From NCBI GenBank assembly GCA_002298885.1, contig DBMK01000076.1, positions 1-29,781 on the forward strand: a stretch of DNA of 29,781 nucleotides. Reading direction: 5' to 3'. Below, in pieces: positions 1 to 6,158 of this stretch (position 1 is its first letter; the number at the start of each line of letters is the position of its first letter). The notes beneath the pieces are model-generated. The model searched no databases and was not told the DNA's origin. It was given only the letters and a program-made list of their open reading frames with translations. The DNA is from Anaerolineaceae bacterium UBA700 (GTDB taxonomy: Bacteria; Chloroflexota; Anaerolineae; Anaerolineales; Anaerolineaceae). Made by a program: the position numbers and the translations under genes.

Positions 1-26
1 CCAAAGCACCCCTATCTATGTATGCA

Positions 27-437
27 TTAAATCGCCCGCATGCGGTTGTTTTTGGGGTTGTGTTCCACTTCGGCCAGCCCCAGCGCCTCCAGCAGCGGCG
101 GCAGGTACATCCCAAAACGCCCGCGCAGCCCCTTTTTCATCCCGTACCATCCCTTGACCGGGTTATCCGGCGAGCGCCCCCAGGCTTCGACCGTGCCTTC
201 ATTGGCGGGTTTTTGCTCGTCGGCGCTGCCCAGAGGCATCCAGTCGCTGTGCGCCTTGAGCATGGCGTGCAGGTCCTCGATGGCCCTGAGGTTGTAAGTG
301 AGCACGGTCGATCCGACGACGCAAACCAGCGCCGGCGGGTTTGCTTTTTCATCCCGGTACATCTTATACTCCGACGTGCCGCTGGGCGTCTTGAGAACCC
401 AGGGGTCTTCCTTGGTGCCTTGCCCGTTCTGACTCAT
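27..437 (-). CDS. conserved hypothetical protein, about 136 aa
   Basis: A soluble protein with no signal peptide or membrane segment. The ATG at 437 is preferred over an in-frame start at 494 because a purine-rich AGAAAGG lies about 10 bases upstream and the extra 19 residues look non-native. The sequence opens with a polar stretch, then a TKEDPWVLKTPSGTSEY motif, a VVGSTVLTY strand, and a conserved-looking C-terminal half with VEAWGRSPDNP, GRFGMYLPPLLEALGLAE and a final NNRMRAI. From memory this resembles a bacterial domain-of-unknown-function family (possibly DUF6855), but I cannot confirm that. It diverges from the sigma-factor gene at 787, with a palindromic repeat between them. No function is assigned. 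Confidence 0.75.
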   Translation of the reverse strand: MSQNGQGTKEDPWVLKTPSGTSEYKMYRDEKANPPALVCVVGSTVLTYNLRAIEDLHAMLKAHSDWMPLGSADEQKPANEGTVEAWGRSPDNPVKGWYGMKKGLRGRFGMYLPPLLEALGLAEVEHNPKNNRMRAI

Positions 438-594
438 ATCCAAACCTTTCTTCTCATCTGAGAGGGCCCAAGGTGTTCGGGGAACCAATCCCAAAACACC
501 CCGAGTATTATTGATATATTCTATCTATTATGACGGATTTTTGGACAAAAAGGGTGCGGTTAAGATAAAATTGGTGACGTTGAGTATATAAATT

Positions 595-752
595 GACCTC
601 ACCCCCAGCCCCTCTCCATGGAATGGAGAGGGGAGCGCACTGTGAAAGTAGTCATGAGACGTCCTCATCCGGTAGGAAATCTGGTTTCTCCCCCTCTCCA
701 CCCCGTGGATCGCGAAGCATGCCTGTGGCAGAGGGGGCCGGGGGGTGAGGTC
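595..752. repeat. MITE-like palindromic repeat, GACCTCACCCCC family, copy 1
   Basis: The element starts with GACCTCACCCCC and ends with the exact reverse complement GGGGGTGAGGTC, giving 12-bp perfect terminal inverted repeats about 158 bp apart. Inside are a CCATGGAATGG-type CCCTCTCC/GGAGAGGG hairpin and a second CCCCCTCTCC arm. It fills most of the space between the divergent genes starting at 437 and 787. No transposase is present. Related copies lie at 25122-25293 and 23439-23561, and a partial one at the right edge. Confidence 0.85.
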
Positions 753-786
753 GAAGGTTATGATTTGACCAATATATAGAAATATT

Positions 787-1803
787 ATGATCAATCAAAC
801 CGATTCCCCAACCCAACTAACAGAAATAGACCAGCGCGCCTTCGGCGACCTGGTGGAGCGCCACCGGCGCGAGCTGCAGGTGCACTGTTACCGCATGCTG
901 GGCTCTGTGCAGGAGGCCGACGACGCCGTGCAGGAAACGCTCTGGCGGGCCTGGGACCGCCGCGAAACCTACGCCGGCCGTTCGTCCGTGCGGGCCTGGC
1001 TCTACCGCATCGCCACCAACCTGTGTATCGACGCCCTGCGGCAGAAGCCTCGCCGCGGGCTGCCGGTTACCCGCCAGGGCGCCTCGGCCGCGGACCAGCC
1101 CATCCCCGCCGCCATCGAAAGGCCGGTCTGGCTGGAGCCCTTTCCGTTCGACCTGCCCGGTCCCGGCGAGGAGAACCCAGAAGCGCGCTATTCCGTCCGG
1201 GAGAGCGTGCAGCTTGCCTTCCTGGCTTCGCTGCACCTGCTGCCGCCCCGCCAGCGGGCGGTGCTGATCCTGCGCGACGTGCTGGATTGGAAGGGGGACG
1301 AAGTGGCTGAGGCGCTGGGGGAGACGGTTTCGTCGGTAAAGAGCGCCCTGCACCGGGCCCGCGCAACGCTGGCGCGGCACCAGGGCGCTGGTCCCGCCTG
1401 GCCCGCCGCCGGAGGGGCGGACGACGAAACACTACGCAGGCAGCTCGAGCGCTACGTAACCGCCTGGGAAAACGCCGACGTGGAGGCGTTGGTGGCGCTG
1501 CTGCGCGATGATTGCAGCTTCAGCATGCCTCCCACGCCCGGCTGGTATTCCGGCCGGGCGGCAGTCGCCGGCCTGGTGAGCCGGACCATCTTCGCCGGGC
1601 AGGCCGCCGGGCGCTGGCGGCTGGCAGCCACCCGCGCCAATGCCCAGCCCGGCTTTGGTTTATATAAGATGGATGCCGAAAGCAGGCGCTACACGGCCTA
1701 CGGCATCCAGGTGGTCACGTTCGGCGGCAGCCTCATCGCCGACATTGCCACCTTCCGCAATCCCGCCTTGCTGGCCTGCTTCGGCCTGCCTTATACGCTT
1801 TGA
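787..1803 (+). CDS. ECF-type RNA polymerase sigma factor with C-terminal SnoaL-like domain (SigG-like)
   Basis: This 338-aa protein directs RNA polymerase to alternative promoters. Sigma-2 spans roughly residues 16-85 (FGDLVERHRRELQVHCYRML, then the DDAVQETLWRAW and RAWLYRIATNLCIDALR helices). Sigma-4 spans about 140-195 (LPPRQRAVLILRDVLDWKGD and SSVKSALHRARATL). A SnoaL/NTF2-like extension covers about 215-325 (LERYVTAWENADVEALVALL, PTPGWYSGRAAV). This architecture matches the Mycobacterium SigG/TIGR02960-type group, in which the C-terminal domain is thought to modulate activity in place of a separate anti-sigma factor. No anti-sigma gene adjoins it. The start has no clear Shine-Dalgarno; an AT-rich TATATA lies 8 bases upstream, so a leaderless transcript is possible. 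The 3' end overlaps the antisense 41-codon ORF at 1791-1916 by 13 bases. Confidence 0.92.
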   Translation: MINQTDSPTQLTEIDQRAFGDLVERHRRELQVHCYRMLGSVQEADDAVQETLWRAWDRRETYAGRSSVRAWLYRIATNLCIDALRQKPRRGLPVTRQGASAADQPIPAAIERPVWLEPFPFDLPGPGEENPEARYSVRESVQLAFLASLHLLPPRQRAVLILRDVLDWKGDEVAEALGETVSSVKSALHRARATLARHQGAGPAWPAAGGADDETLRRQLERYVTAWENADVEALVALLRDDCSFSMPPTPGWYSGRAAVAGLVSRTIFAGQAAGRWRLAATRANAQPGFGLYKMDAESRRYTAYGIQVVTFGGSLIADIATFRNPALLACFGLPYTL

Positions 1804-1916
1804 TCGCTCAGTTCGAATAAAACGCGCAGGTTCCTGGGGATGTTCTCGAACCACTGGTCCAGCCCCAGGTATTTCGATTTTTGCCGCAGCGCCCACTGCT
1901 TCAATGATTCAATCAT
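1791..1916 (-). CDS. small ORF, 41 aa, overlapping the end of the barrel-protein gene
   Basis: The ATG at 1914-1916 lies inside the last codons of the gene ending at 1909, an 8-base overlap of the ATGATTGA type typical of translational coupling. The peptide opens MIESLKQWALRQKSKYLGL, continues with DQWFENIPRNLRVLFEL and stops at 1791. Its composition looks protein-like (W, F, L and charged residues evenly mixed). It could be a coupled small protein, or the original C-terminal tail of the barrel protein lost through a frameshift near 1909. I recognise no family. It runs 13 bases into the 3' end of the convergent sigma gene. Confidence 0.45.
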   Translation of the reverse strand: MIESLKQWALRQKSKYLGLDQWFENIPRNLRVLFELSDQSV

Positions 1917-2787
1917 AATAATCCAGCACCTCGATTGCTCGTTCCGTGATAAAAACGTTGGCGCAGTCCTTTTGGCCGATGGATACGATTGTATTCGCCG
2001 GTTTCTCCAGCGACCAGCCTCCGCCGGTCATCATTTTGGACCGCAGCAGTTCCAGCGGGCGGGACACTCTCCGGTCGCGCACCCCTTCCCTCGCCAGCAG
2101 CCACAATATTTCGAGGAAATCGCTTTTGTAAAAATTGGGAAAGGTCAGCCGGGCGATATCGGGGTGCAGGAAGCTGTCCCGGTCGTGGGAGCTGAAGCAC
2201 ACCTCGTGGTGAAGGATGAAATCGATGCAGTTTTCGATCAAGCGCTGCGCTTCCCGGGTCCGTTGGGCCTTGGGGATAAACGCAATGCCCTTGAACAGCT
2301 TTGTCACGCCCCAATAACAGGTGTGCCTGCCGTAGCAGAACGTGTTTGCGCAGTACGGGTAGCCATCTGGGGTTTTGAAGCGGCCGTCATCAAAGCGTTG
2401 GTACGTTGCAAAGAAGGCAATGGTCCCATCCACCGCTTTCGAGCGCGGCGTCTCGAAATACTGGTGCAGGTAAATCATGTTGCCGTTCAGGCAGGGGATG
2501 GGGAAACGCATCATCCCCGGCAGCCTGAAAATCCCGAGTTCCGGAGCGTAGAAGCGTTCGCTAATCAGCCGGATGGATGGCTCCACCTGCGGCATACTGG
2601 CAGGTGCCCGGATATCCGCCAGCAGCACCAGGGTCCACAGCGTGGACTTGAAATTAGGGGAGTAATACAGTGACTCCGGGCGCTGGCGCACCTGCTTCTC
2701 ATCGTATCCCCACCGAAATGCCTCATCCTGTTTGGCCAGGATTTTTTCGACGGTAGTTTTTCGGAGTTCTTGAATCTCGGGATTCAT
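1909..2787 (-). CDS. squalene-cyclase/prenyltransferase-barrel-like protein (hypothetical), 292 aa
   Basis: The start is MNPEIQELRKTTVEKILAKQ at 2787. The open frame extends to 2985, but that upstream part runs through a hairpin and the antitoxin remnant, so I exclude it. No good Shine-Dalgarno is visible. The protein has helical repeats with motifs common in alpha-alpha barrel cyclase-like proteins: SLYYSPNFKSTLWTLVLLAD, LNGNMIYLHQYF, DDGRFKTPDGYPYCANTFCY, HTCYWGVTKLFKGI, MTGGGWSLEKP. The segment with CYGRHTCYWG is Cys/Tyr-rich. I see no DxDD cyclase signature, so a hopene-cyclase reaction is not supported. It lies downstream of, and may share ancestry with, the barrel protein at 3012-3989, though the two are not close in sequence. 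Confidence 0.7.
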   Translation of the reverse strand: MNPEIQELRKTTVEKILAKQDEAFRWGYDEKQVRQRPESLYYSPNFKSTLWTLVLLADIRAPASMPQVEPSIRLISERFYAPELGIFRLPGMMRFPIPCLNGNMIYLHQYFETPRSKAVDGTIAFFATYQRFDDGRFKTPDGYPYCANTFCYGRHTCYWGVTKLFKGIAFIPKAQRTREAQRLIENCIDFILHHEVCFSSHDRDSFLHPDIARLTFPNFYKSDFLEILWLLAREGVRDRRVSRPLELLRSKMMTGGGWSLEKPANTIVSIGQKDCANVFITERAIEVLDYYD

Positions 2788-2822
2788 AGTAGAAGAAATA
2801 GCCTTCAAACCCAAACCCCTTC

Positions 2823-2851
2823 CCCCAAATCCAGGTTTTTTTGATTTGGGG
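2823..2851. repeat. short inverted repeat upstream of the 1909-2787 gene
   Basis: The nine-base arms CCCCAAATC (2823-2831) and GATTTGGGG (2843-2851) are perfect complements separated by an 11-base, T-rich spacer. They lie 36 bases upstream of the start at 2787. This could be an attenuating hairpin in the leader or just an intergenic palindrome. Nothing else in 2788-2890 is recognisable. Confidence 0.5.
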
Positions 2852-2890
2852 AATGGCCGGGATGGGGTAAATGTTTGCCAAATAACTATA

Positions 2891-3011
2891 TCACCCTTTG
2901 ACTCGAACCGCATCCAAAATCGCTTCCGGATGCTTGTCCGCCACCCGCAGCAACAACATCGCCTGTGCGCCTGCCCTGCTCCCATTTACGCAGCGTGCGT
3001 ACGCTGATGCT
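2891..3011 (-). pseudogene. remnant of an HTH antitoxin gene (C-terminal part, frameshifted)
   Basis: On the minus strand this reads SVRTLRKWEQGRRTG in one frame and then, after a frame change, MLLLRVADKHPEAILDAVRVKG followed by a stop at 2891. The intact antitoxin at 4715-5011 reads SVRTLRNWEQGRRV, then MVLLRVADKHPEAVLDAVRLKG. Aligning the DNA shows about 11 bases missing from the remnant where the intact gene encodes the PDGP region, which explains the frameshift. The N-terminal half and any partner toxin are absent. The fragment begins directly after the stop codon of the 3012-3989 gene. Confidence 0.82.
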
Positions 3012-3989
3012 TTACCTTCCCCCCGAATACCAATTCAATACTCGCAAAGCGCGCAGCGTGTTCCACCGGCTGGGCTGGCCCTCGCCCGCGTCGATCTCGA
3101 TGGGCATCACGCCAGGGTAGCGCGCTTCGAGCGGCCAGCGCCCGTCGGCGTCGCGCTTGGACGCCATCACCTCAATCGCCTCGGCCATGCGCTCGTCGGG
3201 GGCGGCGCCGGCGCGGCGCAGGTAATCCAGCCCGCGCAGCACGTCGTAATGCCACCAGGTCGGGAAGGCGAAGTGGGTCCACACTGCGCCGCCCTTGCGG
3301 TCGCGCTCGATCACCTCGCCGGTGGACCGCCGGTGGAAGAGGCGGCGCTCGAGCAGGTACTCCTGCCCGCGCAGGCGGGCCGCGGTCACCTGCGGGCTGC
3401 CGCCGGTGGTGCGTTCGTGTTCGAGCAGGGCCTCCAGCACGCAGATGGTGGTGTTAAACGACGAACGCGTCGAGCCGTTCTCGGCCTCGCAGTTCCAGCC
3501 GCCGTCGGGGAGCTGCTCGGCCAGCAGCCGCGCCACGATGCCGCGCACGTCCTGCCCGAAGTAGGCCCCGGCCGCGCCCACCTGCCCGTTGATGCACGGC
3601 TCCAGCTCGCCGGCGAAGAAGGGATTGTTGTCGCACTCCTGCGGGCCGCAGCCCTTCCAGGTAACGCGCTCGCCCACCAGCCCCACAGCCCGGCGCGCCG
3701 CATCGCCGGCGGGGTCGAGGCCCATCTCGCGCAGCAGGGTCAGGACGTGCATGGTGGAGTTCCAGCCGTGGTTCCATGCCGCCCCGCCCCAGCGCCCGTC
3801 GGCCGCCTGCAGGGCCAGCAGCCGCGCCCCCGCGCCCTCGCTGGCGACCCGCGCCCGCTCGGCCGTCACCTCCCCGGCAGGCTCGCCAGTCAGGTCCGCC
3901 ATCACCTGCCAGCGGATCGCAGGGTCCCCATCCAGCAGCCACTCGATGACTGGTCTTTCCGGTTTGGGGAATTGCGCTTTGGTCTCCAT
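3012..3989 (-). CDS. prenyltransferase/squalene-oxidase repeat protein, 325 aa
   Basis: A protein of the squalene-cyclase superfamily fold (alpha-alpha barrel). Repeat-type motifs are visible: LLALQAADGRWGGAAWNHGW, LLAEQLPDGGWNCEAENGS and MASKRDADGRWPLEARY, each a QxxDGxW-like turn. Other conserved-looking parts are EWLLDGDPAIRWQVMADLTG near the N-terminus, CGPQECDNNPFF, and FAFPTWWHYDVLRGLDYLR. No DxDD or other catalytic cyclase motif is evident, so the enzymatic role is open. An AAGGAG Shine-Dalgarno lies 11 bases before the ATG. The gene starts 16 bases after the stop of tag, so the two are probably co-transcribed. High GC on both strands creates long antisense ORFs here, which I treat as shadows. 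Confidence 0.85.
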   Translation of the reverse strand: METKAQFPKPERPVIEWLLDGDPAIRWQVMADLTGEPAGEVTAERARVASEGAGARLLALQAADGRWGGAAWNHGWNSTMHVLTLLREMGLDPAGDAARRAVGLVGERVTWKGCGPQECDNNPFFAGELEPCINGQVGAAGAYFGQDVRGIVARLLAEQLPDGGWNCEAENGSTRSSFNTTICVLEALLEHERTTGGSPQVTAARLRGQEYLLERRLFHRRSTGEVIERDRKGGAVWTHFAFPTWWHYDVLRGLDYLRRAGAAPDERMAEAIEVMASKRDADGRWPLEARYPGVMPIEIDAGEGQPSRWNTLRALRVLNWYSGGR

Positions 3990-4005
3990 TTATTGGTTCT
4001 CCTTG

Positions 4006-4596
4006 CTACAAATTGCACAACTCTTTATAACGATAGCAAGAAACAATGTGATCGTTTACCATCCCGGCAGCTTGCATGAAAGCATACAGGATGGTGCTGC
4101 CGCAGAATTTAAATCCACGCCCAACCATATCTTTACTCATGGCATCGGAAATCGGGCTGGTGGCTGGAATTTGGGATAAAGTTTGCCAGTGATTCTGGAT
4201 GGTTTTCCCGCCGGTGAATCCCCATAAATAAGCATCCAATGAACCAAATTCCTGGCGAGTCTCAAGGATACGGTTGGCATTATGGATGATGGCGTGAATC
4301 TTGGCTTTGTTGCGCACAATCCCTGGGTTGGCCAGCAGCTCCTGAATTTTCGATTCACCGTAACCGGCGACCACTTCAATCTCGAAATTGTCAAACGCCT
4401 GGCGGAAATTTTCCCGTTTGCGCAAGATGGTGTTCCAGCTCAATCCGGCCTGCATCCCGTCCAATGCCAGGAATTCAAACAGCATCCGGTCATCGTGCAG
4501 CGGTTCTCCCCACTCTTCGTCATGATAGCGGGTAAGCAGGGCATCATTGAGGTTCCATTCACAACGGATAACCGATAGATCGATTGTATTTTCCAT
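4006..4596 (-). CDS. tag: DNA-3-methyladenine glycosylase I
   Basis: Base-excision repair enzyme that removes 3-methyladenine from alkylated DNA. The 196-aa length is close to E. coli Tag (187 aa). Zinc-site ligands appear at the expected spacing: Cys12 and His25 (13 apart) and His183 and Cys187 (in NDHIVSC). The base-binding segment is LDGMQAGLSW (residues 45-54), and GRGFKFCGSTILYAFMQA is the usual C-terminal signature. At the position of E. coli Glu38, implicated in base recognition, this protein has Asp46, a conservative change. No strong Shine-Dalgarno is seen. It is probably the first gene of a unit with the barrel protein at 3012-3989, 16 bases downstream. Confidence 0.95.
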   Translation of the reverse strand: MENTIDLSVIRCEWNLNDALLTRYHDEEWGEPLHDDRMLFEFLALDGMQAGLSWNTILRKRENFRQAFDNFEIEVVAGYGESKIQELLANPGIVRNKAKIHAIIHNANRILETRQEFGSLDAYLWGFTGGKTIQNHWQTLSQIPATSPISDAMSKDMVGRGFKFCGSTILYAFMQAAGMVNDHIVSCYRYKELCNL

Positions 4597-4628
4597 AGAT
4601 TGATTTTACCGGATGACTGATAAAGATT

Positions 4629-4696
4629 GTAGGTTGGGTTGAGGGCGGCGTTACCTCCGCCTCGCTCTAATAATTCCATCCGCCCTAAACCCAACC
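4629..4696. repeat. GTAGGTTGGGTTGAG repeat, copy 1
   Basis: Begins GTAGGTTGGGTTGAGGGCGG and ends with AAACCCAACC, forming GGTTGGGTT/AACCCAACC inverted ends. It lies between tag and the antitoxin gene. Very similar copies are at 5401-5468 (same orientation) and 5491-5558 (inverted), with a degenerate copy at 5997-6065. Confidence 0.85.
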
Positions 4697-4714
4697 GCGT
4701 ATATTTTACCAACC

Positions 4715-5011
4715 TCATCCTTTTAGCCTGACCGCATCCAATACTGCCTCCGGATGCTTGTCCGCCACGCGCAGCAGCACCATTGCCGGACCATCGGGTA
4801 CGCGCCTTCCTTGCTCCCAATTGCGCAAGGTACGCACACTGATGCCCAGCATGGCGGCAAACTGCGCCTGGGTCAGGTGGTAGTTTGTGCGGATGCGCTT
4901 GATATCCAGGCGGTCCAGGTGAAAGGTGCGCGCCGCATCCCTCTCGCCGCGCAGGATTGCCCCGCCTTCTTTTACGCTGGCAACCAGTTCTGCAAATAGC
5001 TCGTCTTTCAT
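4715..5011 (-). CDS. HTH (XRE-type) antitoxin of a RelE/HigB-type toxin-antitoxin pair
   Basis: 98 aa. The N-terminal part (about 1-40) is a short linker-like region. The C-terminal half is a helix-turn-helix: IRTNYHLTQAQFAAMLGISVRTLRNWEQGRRVP, of the type seen in HigA2/NadS antitoxins, which bind DNA and repress their own promoter. The ATG overlaps the toxin stop by four bases (5008-5011, ATGA), so the order is toxin then antitoxin, as in higBA. The palindrome at 5352-5366 is the probable operator. A broken second copy of this gene lies at 2891-3011. Confidence 0.9.
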   Translation of the reverse strand: MKDELFAELVASVKEGGAILRGERDAARTFHLDRLDIKRIRTNYHLTQAQFAAMLGISVRTLRNWEQGRRVPDGPAMVLLRVADKHPEAVLDAVRLKG

Positions 5012-5325
5012 CGGTATTCCTCCTCAATAATCCGTCTCAATACCTTTATTTGATCGTACGTCATATCATCCTGTTCGTTTTTCGCGTACATGAATAGCAT
5101 CAGGATTTTGTCATGGACGATTGCCCAATAATAAATCACCCGCACCCCGCCGCGTTTGCCGCGCCCTTCCACTGCCCAACGCAATTTTCTCAACCCACCG
5201 CTGCCCGGGATGACTGCGCCCATATCCGGGTGAAGGACTAACGCCGTCTGTAAACGGCGGTATTCTTCGTCGGAGAGCAGGGCCAACACCTGGCGAGTGA
5301 AGATGGAGGTCTCAACGATTACCAC
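5008..5325 (-). CDS. type II toxin, RelE/HigB2-like
   Basis: 105 aa. The fold signature is visible in LRKLRWAVEGRGKRGGVRVIYYWAI followed by MLFMYAKNEQDDMTYDQIKVLRRIIEEE, the usual layout of RelE-superfamily HigB2-like toxins that cleave mRNA on the ribosome. Family knowledge predicts translation-dependent mRNA cleavage; this was not tested here. The start codon is GTG at 5323-5325, about 16 bases after the predicted transcription start, with a weak GAAGAAAC upstream. The antitoxin follows with a four-base overlap. Confidence 0.9.
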   Translation of the reverse strand: MVIVETSIFTRQVLALLSDEEYRRLQTALVLHPDMGAVIPGSGGLRKLRWAVEGRGKRGGVRVIYYWAIVHDKILMLFMYAKNEQDDMTYDQIKVLRRIIEEEYR

Positions 5326-5347
5326 GATGTTTCTTCTCTTGGCTTTT

Positions 5348-5377
5348 ATTATACGCCACTGGCGTACTTTATGTCAA
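5348..5377 (-). promoter_or_regulatory. sigma70-type promoter with palindromic operator for the toxin-antitoxin pair
   Basis: On the minus strand, TTGACA (5372-5377) and TATAAT (5348-5353) are both perfect consensus boxes, with an 18-base spacer. The perfect palindrome TACGCCACTGGCGTA (5352-5366, centre C) overlaps the -10 and spacer. A bound HTH antitoxin here would block RNA polymerase, fitting conventional TA autoregulation. Confidence 0.85.
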
Positions 5378-5400
5378 TTATGATCGATTGGGGCAAAATC

Positions 5401-5468
5401 GTAGGTTGGGTTGAGGGCGGCGTTACCTCCCTCTTCCCTCGATTATTCCTTCCGCCCGAAACCCAACA
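5401..5468. repeat. GTAGGTTGGGTTGAG repeat, copy 2
   Basis: Nearly identical to copy 1 over its first 30 bases, with the same CGCCCgAAACCCAAC-type end. It sits just upstream of the toxin-antitoxin promoter, so copies 1 and 2 bracket that module in the same orientation. Confidence 0.85.
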
Positions 5469-5490
5469 AGATTTAAATATTGCCAATTAT

Positions 5491-5558
5491 GTTGGGTTTC
5501 GGGGGATTTTATACGCCCATGCGTAGCCGGAGGTCAAGCCCCCTCAACCCAACCTACG
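5491..5558. repeat. GTAGGTTGGGTTGAG repeat, copy 3 (inverted)
   Basis: Inverted copy, starting GTTGGGTTTCGGGGG and ending CCTCAACCCAACCTAC. It faces copy 2 across about 22 bases. Its right part supplies the last codons and stop of the gene at 5534-5965. Confidence 0.82.
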
Positions 5559-5965
5559 ACTATCTGTTCTATAAATGGCTTGAAACTCAATTTTAATAAA
5601 TCTTTGTTCAACTGTTTTTCAGGTGATATGGATTTCTTTGCAAAATTTATGAACTTCCCAAGATTTGAAATAAACCAGTCCCAATGACCAATCATAGAAT
5701 AAACTGTGTGATGATATATTGGATTTTGAAACTCGTTCAAGTAGCCTTCAAAACATGACCAACTGATTTCATAAGTATCTTCACTCATTCCTGTATTGTT
5801 AATTAAAGAATTTTTAATTTCTCTTTCTGCGTTTGGGATTGTCCTGACATATTGCCCTACTGCCGTGTCTACAAAAACATCGTAGAACACAGAGCCTTGA
5901 AGCAATTTTTGAGCTCGCAATGCAATTTTTAAAGGGTACAAATGTTTTTCTGGATCAGAAGCCAT
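5534..5965 (-). CDS. hypothetical protein with repeat-derived C-terminus, 143 aa
   Basis: An AT-rich gene unlike its GC-rich surroundings, suggesting acquisition. The ATG at 5965 starts MASDPEKHLYPLKIALRAQK, with only a weak GGAAAAC upstream. The body is rich in aromatic residues (SWSCFEGYLNEF, YSMIGHWDWFISNLGKFINF) and has no signal peptide. I recognise no family. The last residues, about VVGWVEGA and the stop, are translated from the inverted repeat at 5491-5558, so the native C-terminus has probably been cut off. It may be a non-functional truncation or a protein with a new tail. It lies in the same orientation as the DUF4041 gene and the toxin-antitoxin pair. Confidence 0.6.
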   Translation of the reverse strand: MASDPEKHLYPLKIALRAQKLLQGSVFYDVFVDTAVGQYVRTIPNAEREIKNSLINNTGMSEDTYEISWSCFEGYLNEFQNPIYHHTVYSMIGHWDWFISNLGKFINFAKKSISPEKQLNKDLLKLSFKPFIEQIVVGWVEGA

Positions 5966-5996
5966 ATATTATTGTTTTCCATTATGAATTGAAATT

Positions 5997-6065
5997 GTAG
6001 GTAGAGTTGAGCGCAGCGTTTTTTTCAACTTCCTTCGATTAAATCTCCCGCCCGAAACCCGAGAT
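5997..6065. repeat. GTAGGTTGGGTTGAG repeat, degenerate copy 4
   Basis: Reads GTAGGTAGAGTTGAGCGCAGCG at the left and CGCCCGAAACCCGA at the right. It has clearly diverged from copies 1-3. It sits between the hypothetical gene and the DUF4041 gene. The remaining spacer (6066-6158) contains only a short GGCTTGA/TCAAGCC inverted repeat. Confidence 0.6.
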
Positions 6066-6158
6066 AATAAAATTCCCCGACTTTTGAATGTAATTTATTA
6101 CCAGCCAGGCTTGAGGGCATTGATGCGAATCCAATCAAGCCCAATATTCTGAATTAAT

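Noticed and set aside
528..794. An 88-codon minus-strand frame across 528-794
   Set aside because: It is formed by the palindromic repeat at 595-752 and contains no protein-like pattern.
2788..2985. N-terminal extension of the barrel protein (66 codons)
   Set aside because: It runs through a hairpin and the antitoxin remnant, and its composition is not protein-like; the ATG at 2787 is better.
1909..3989. Hopene/squalene cyclase activity for the two barrel proteins
   Set aside because: No DxDD or comparable catalytic motif was seen; only the fold-type repeats support the family.
4629..6065. Composite transposon bounded by the GTAGGTTGGGTTGAG repeats
   Set aside because: The repeats are under 80 bp, carry no transposase, and no target duplication could be seen.
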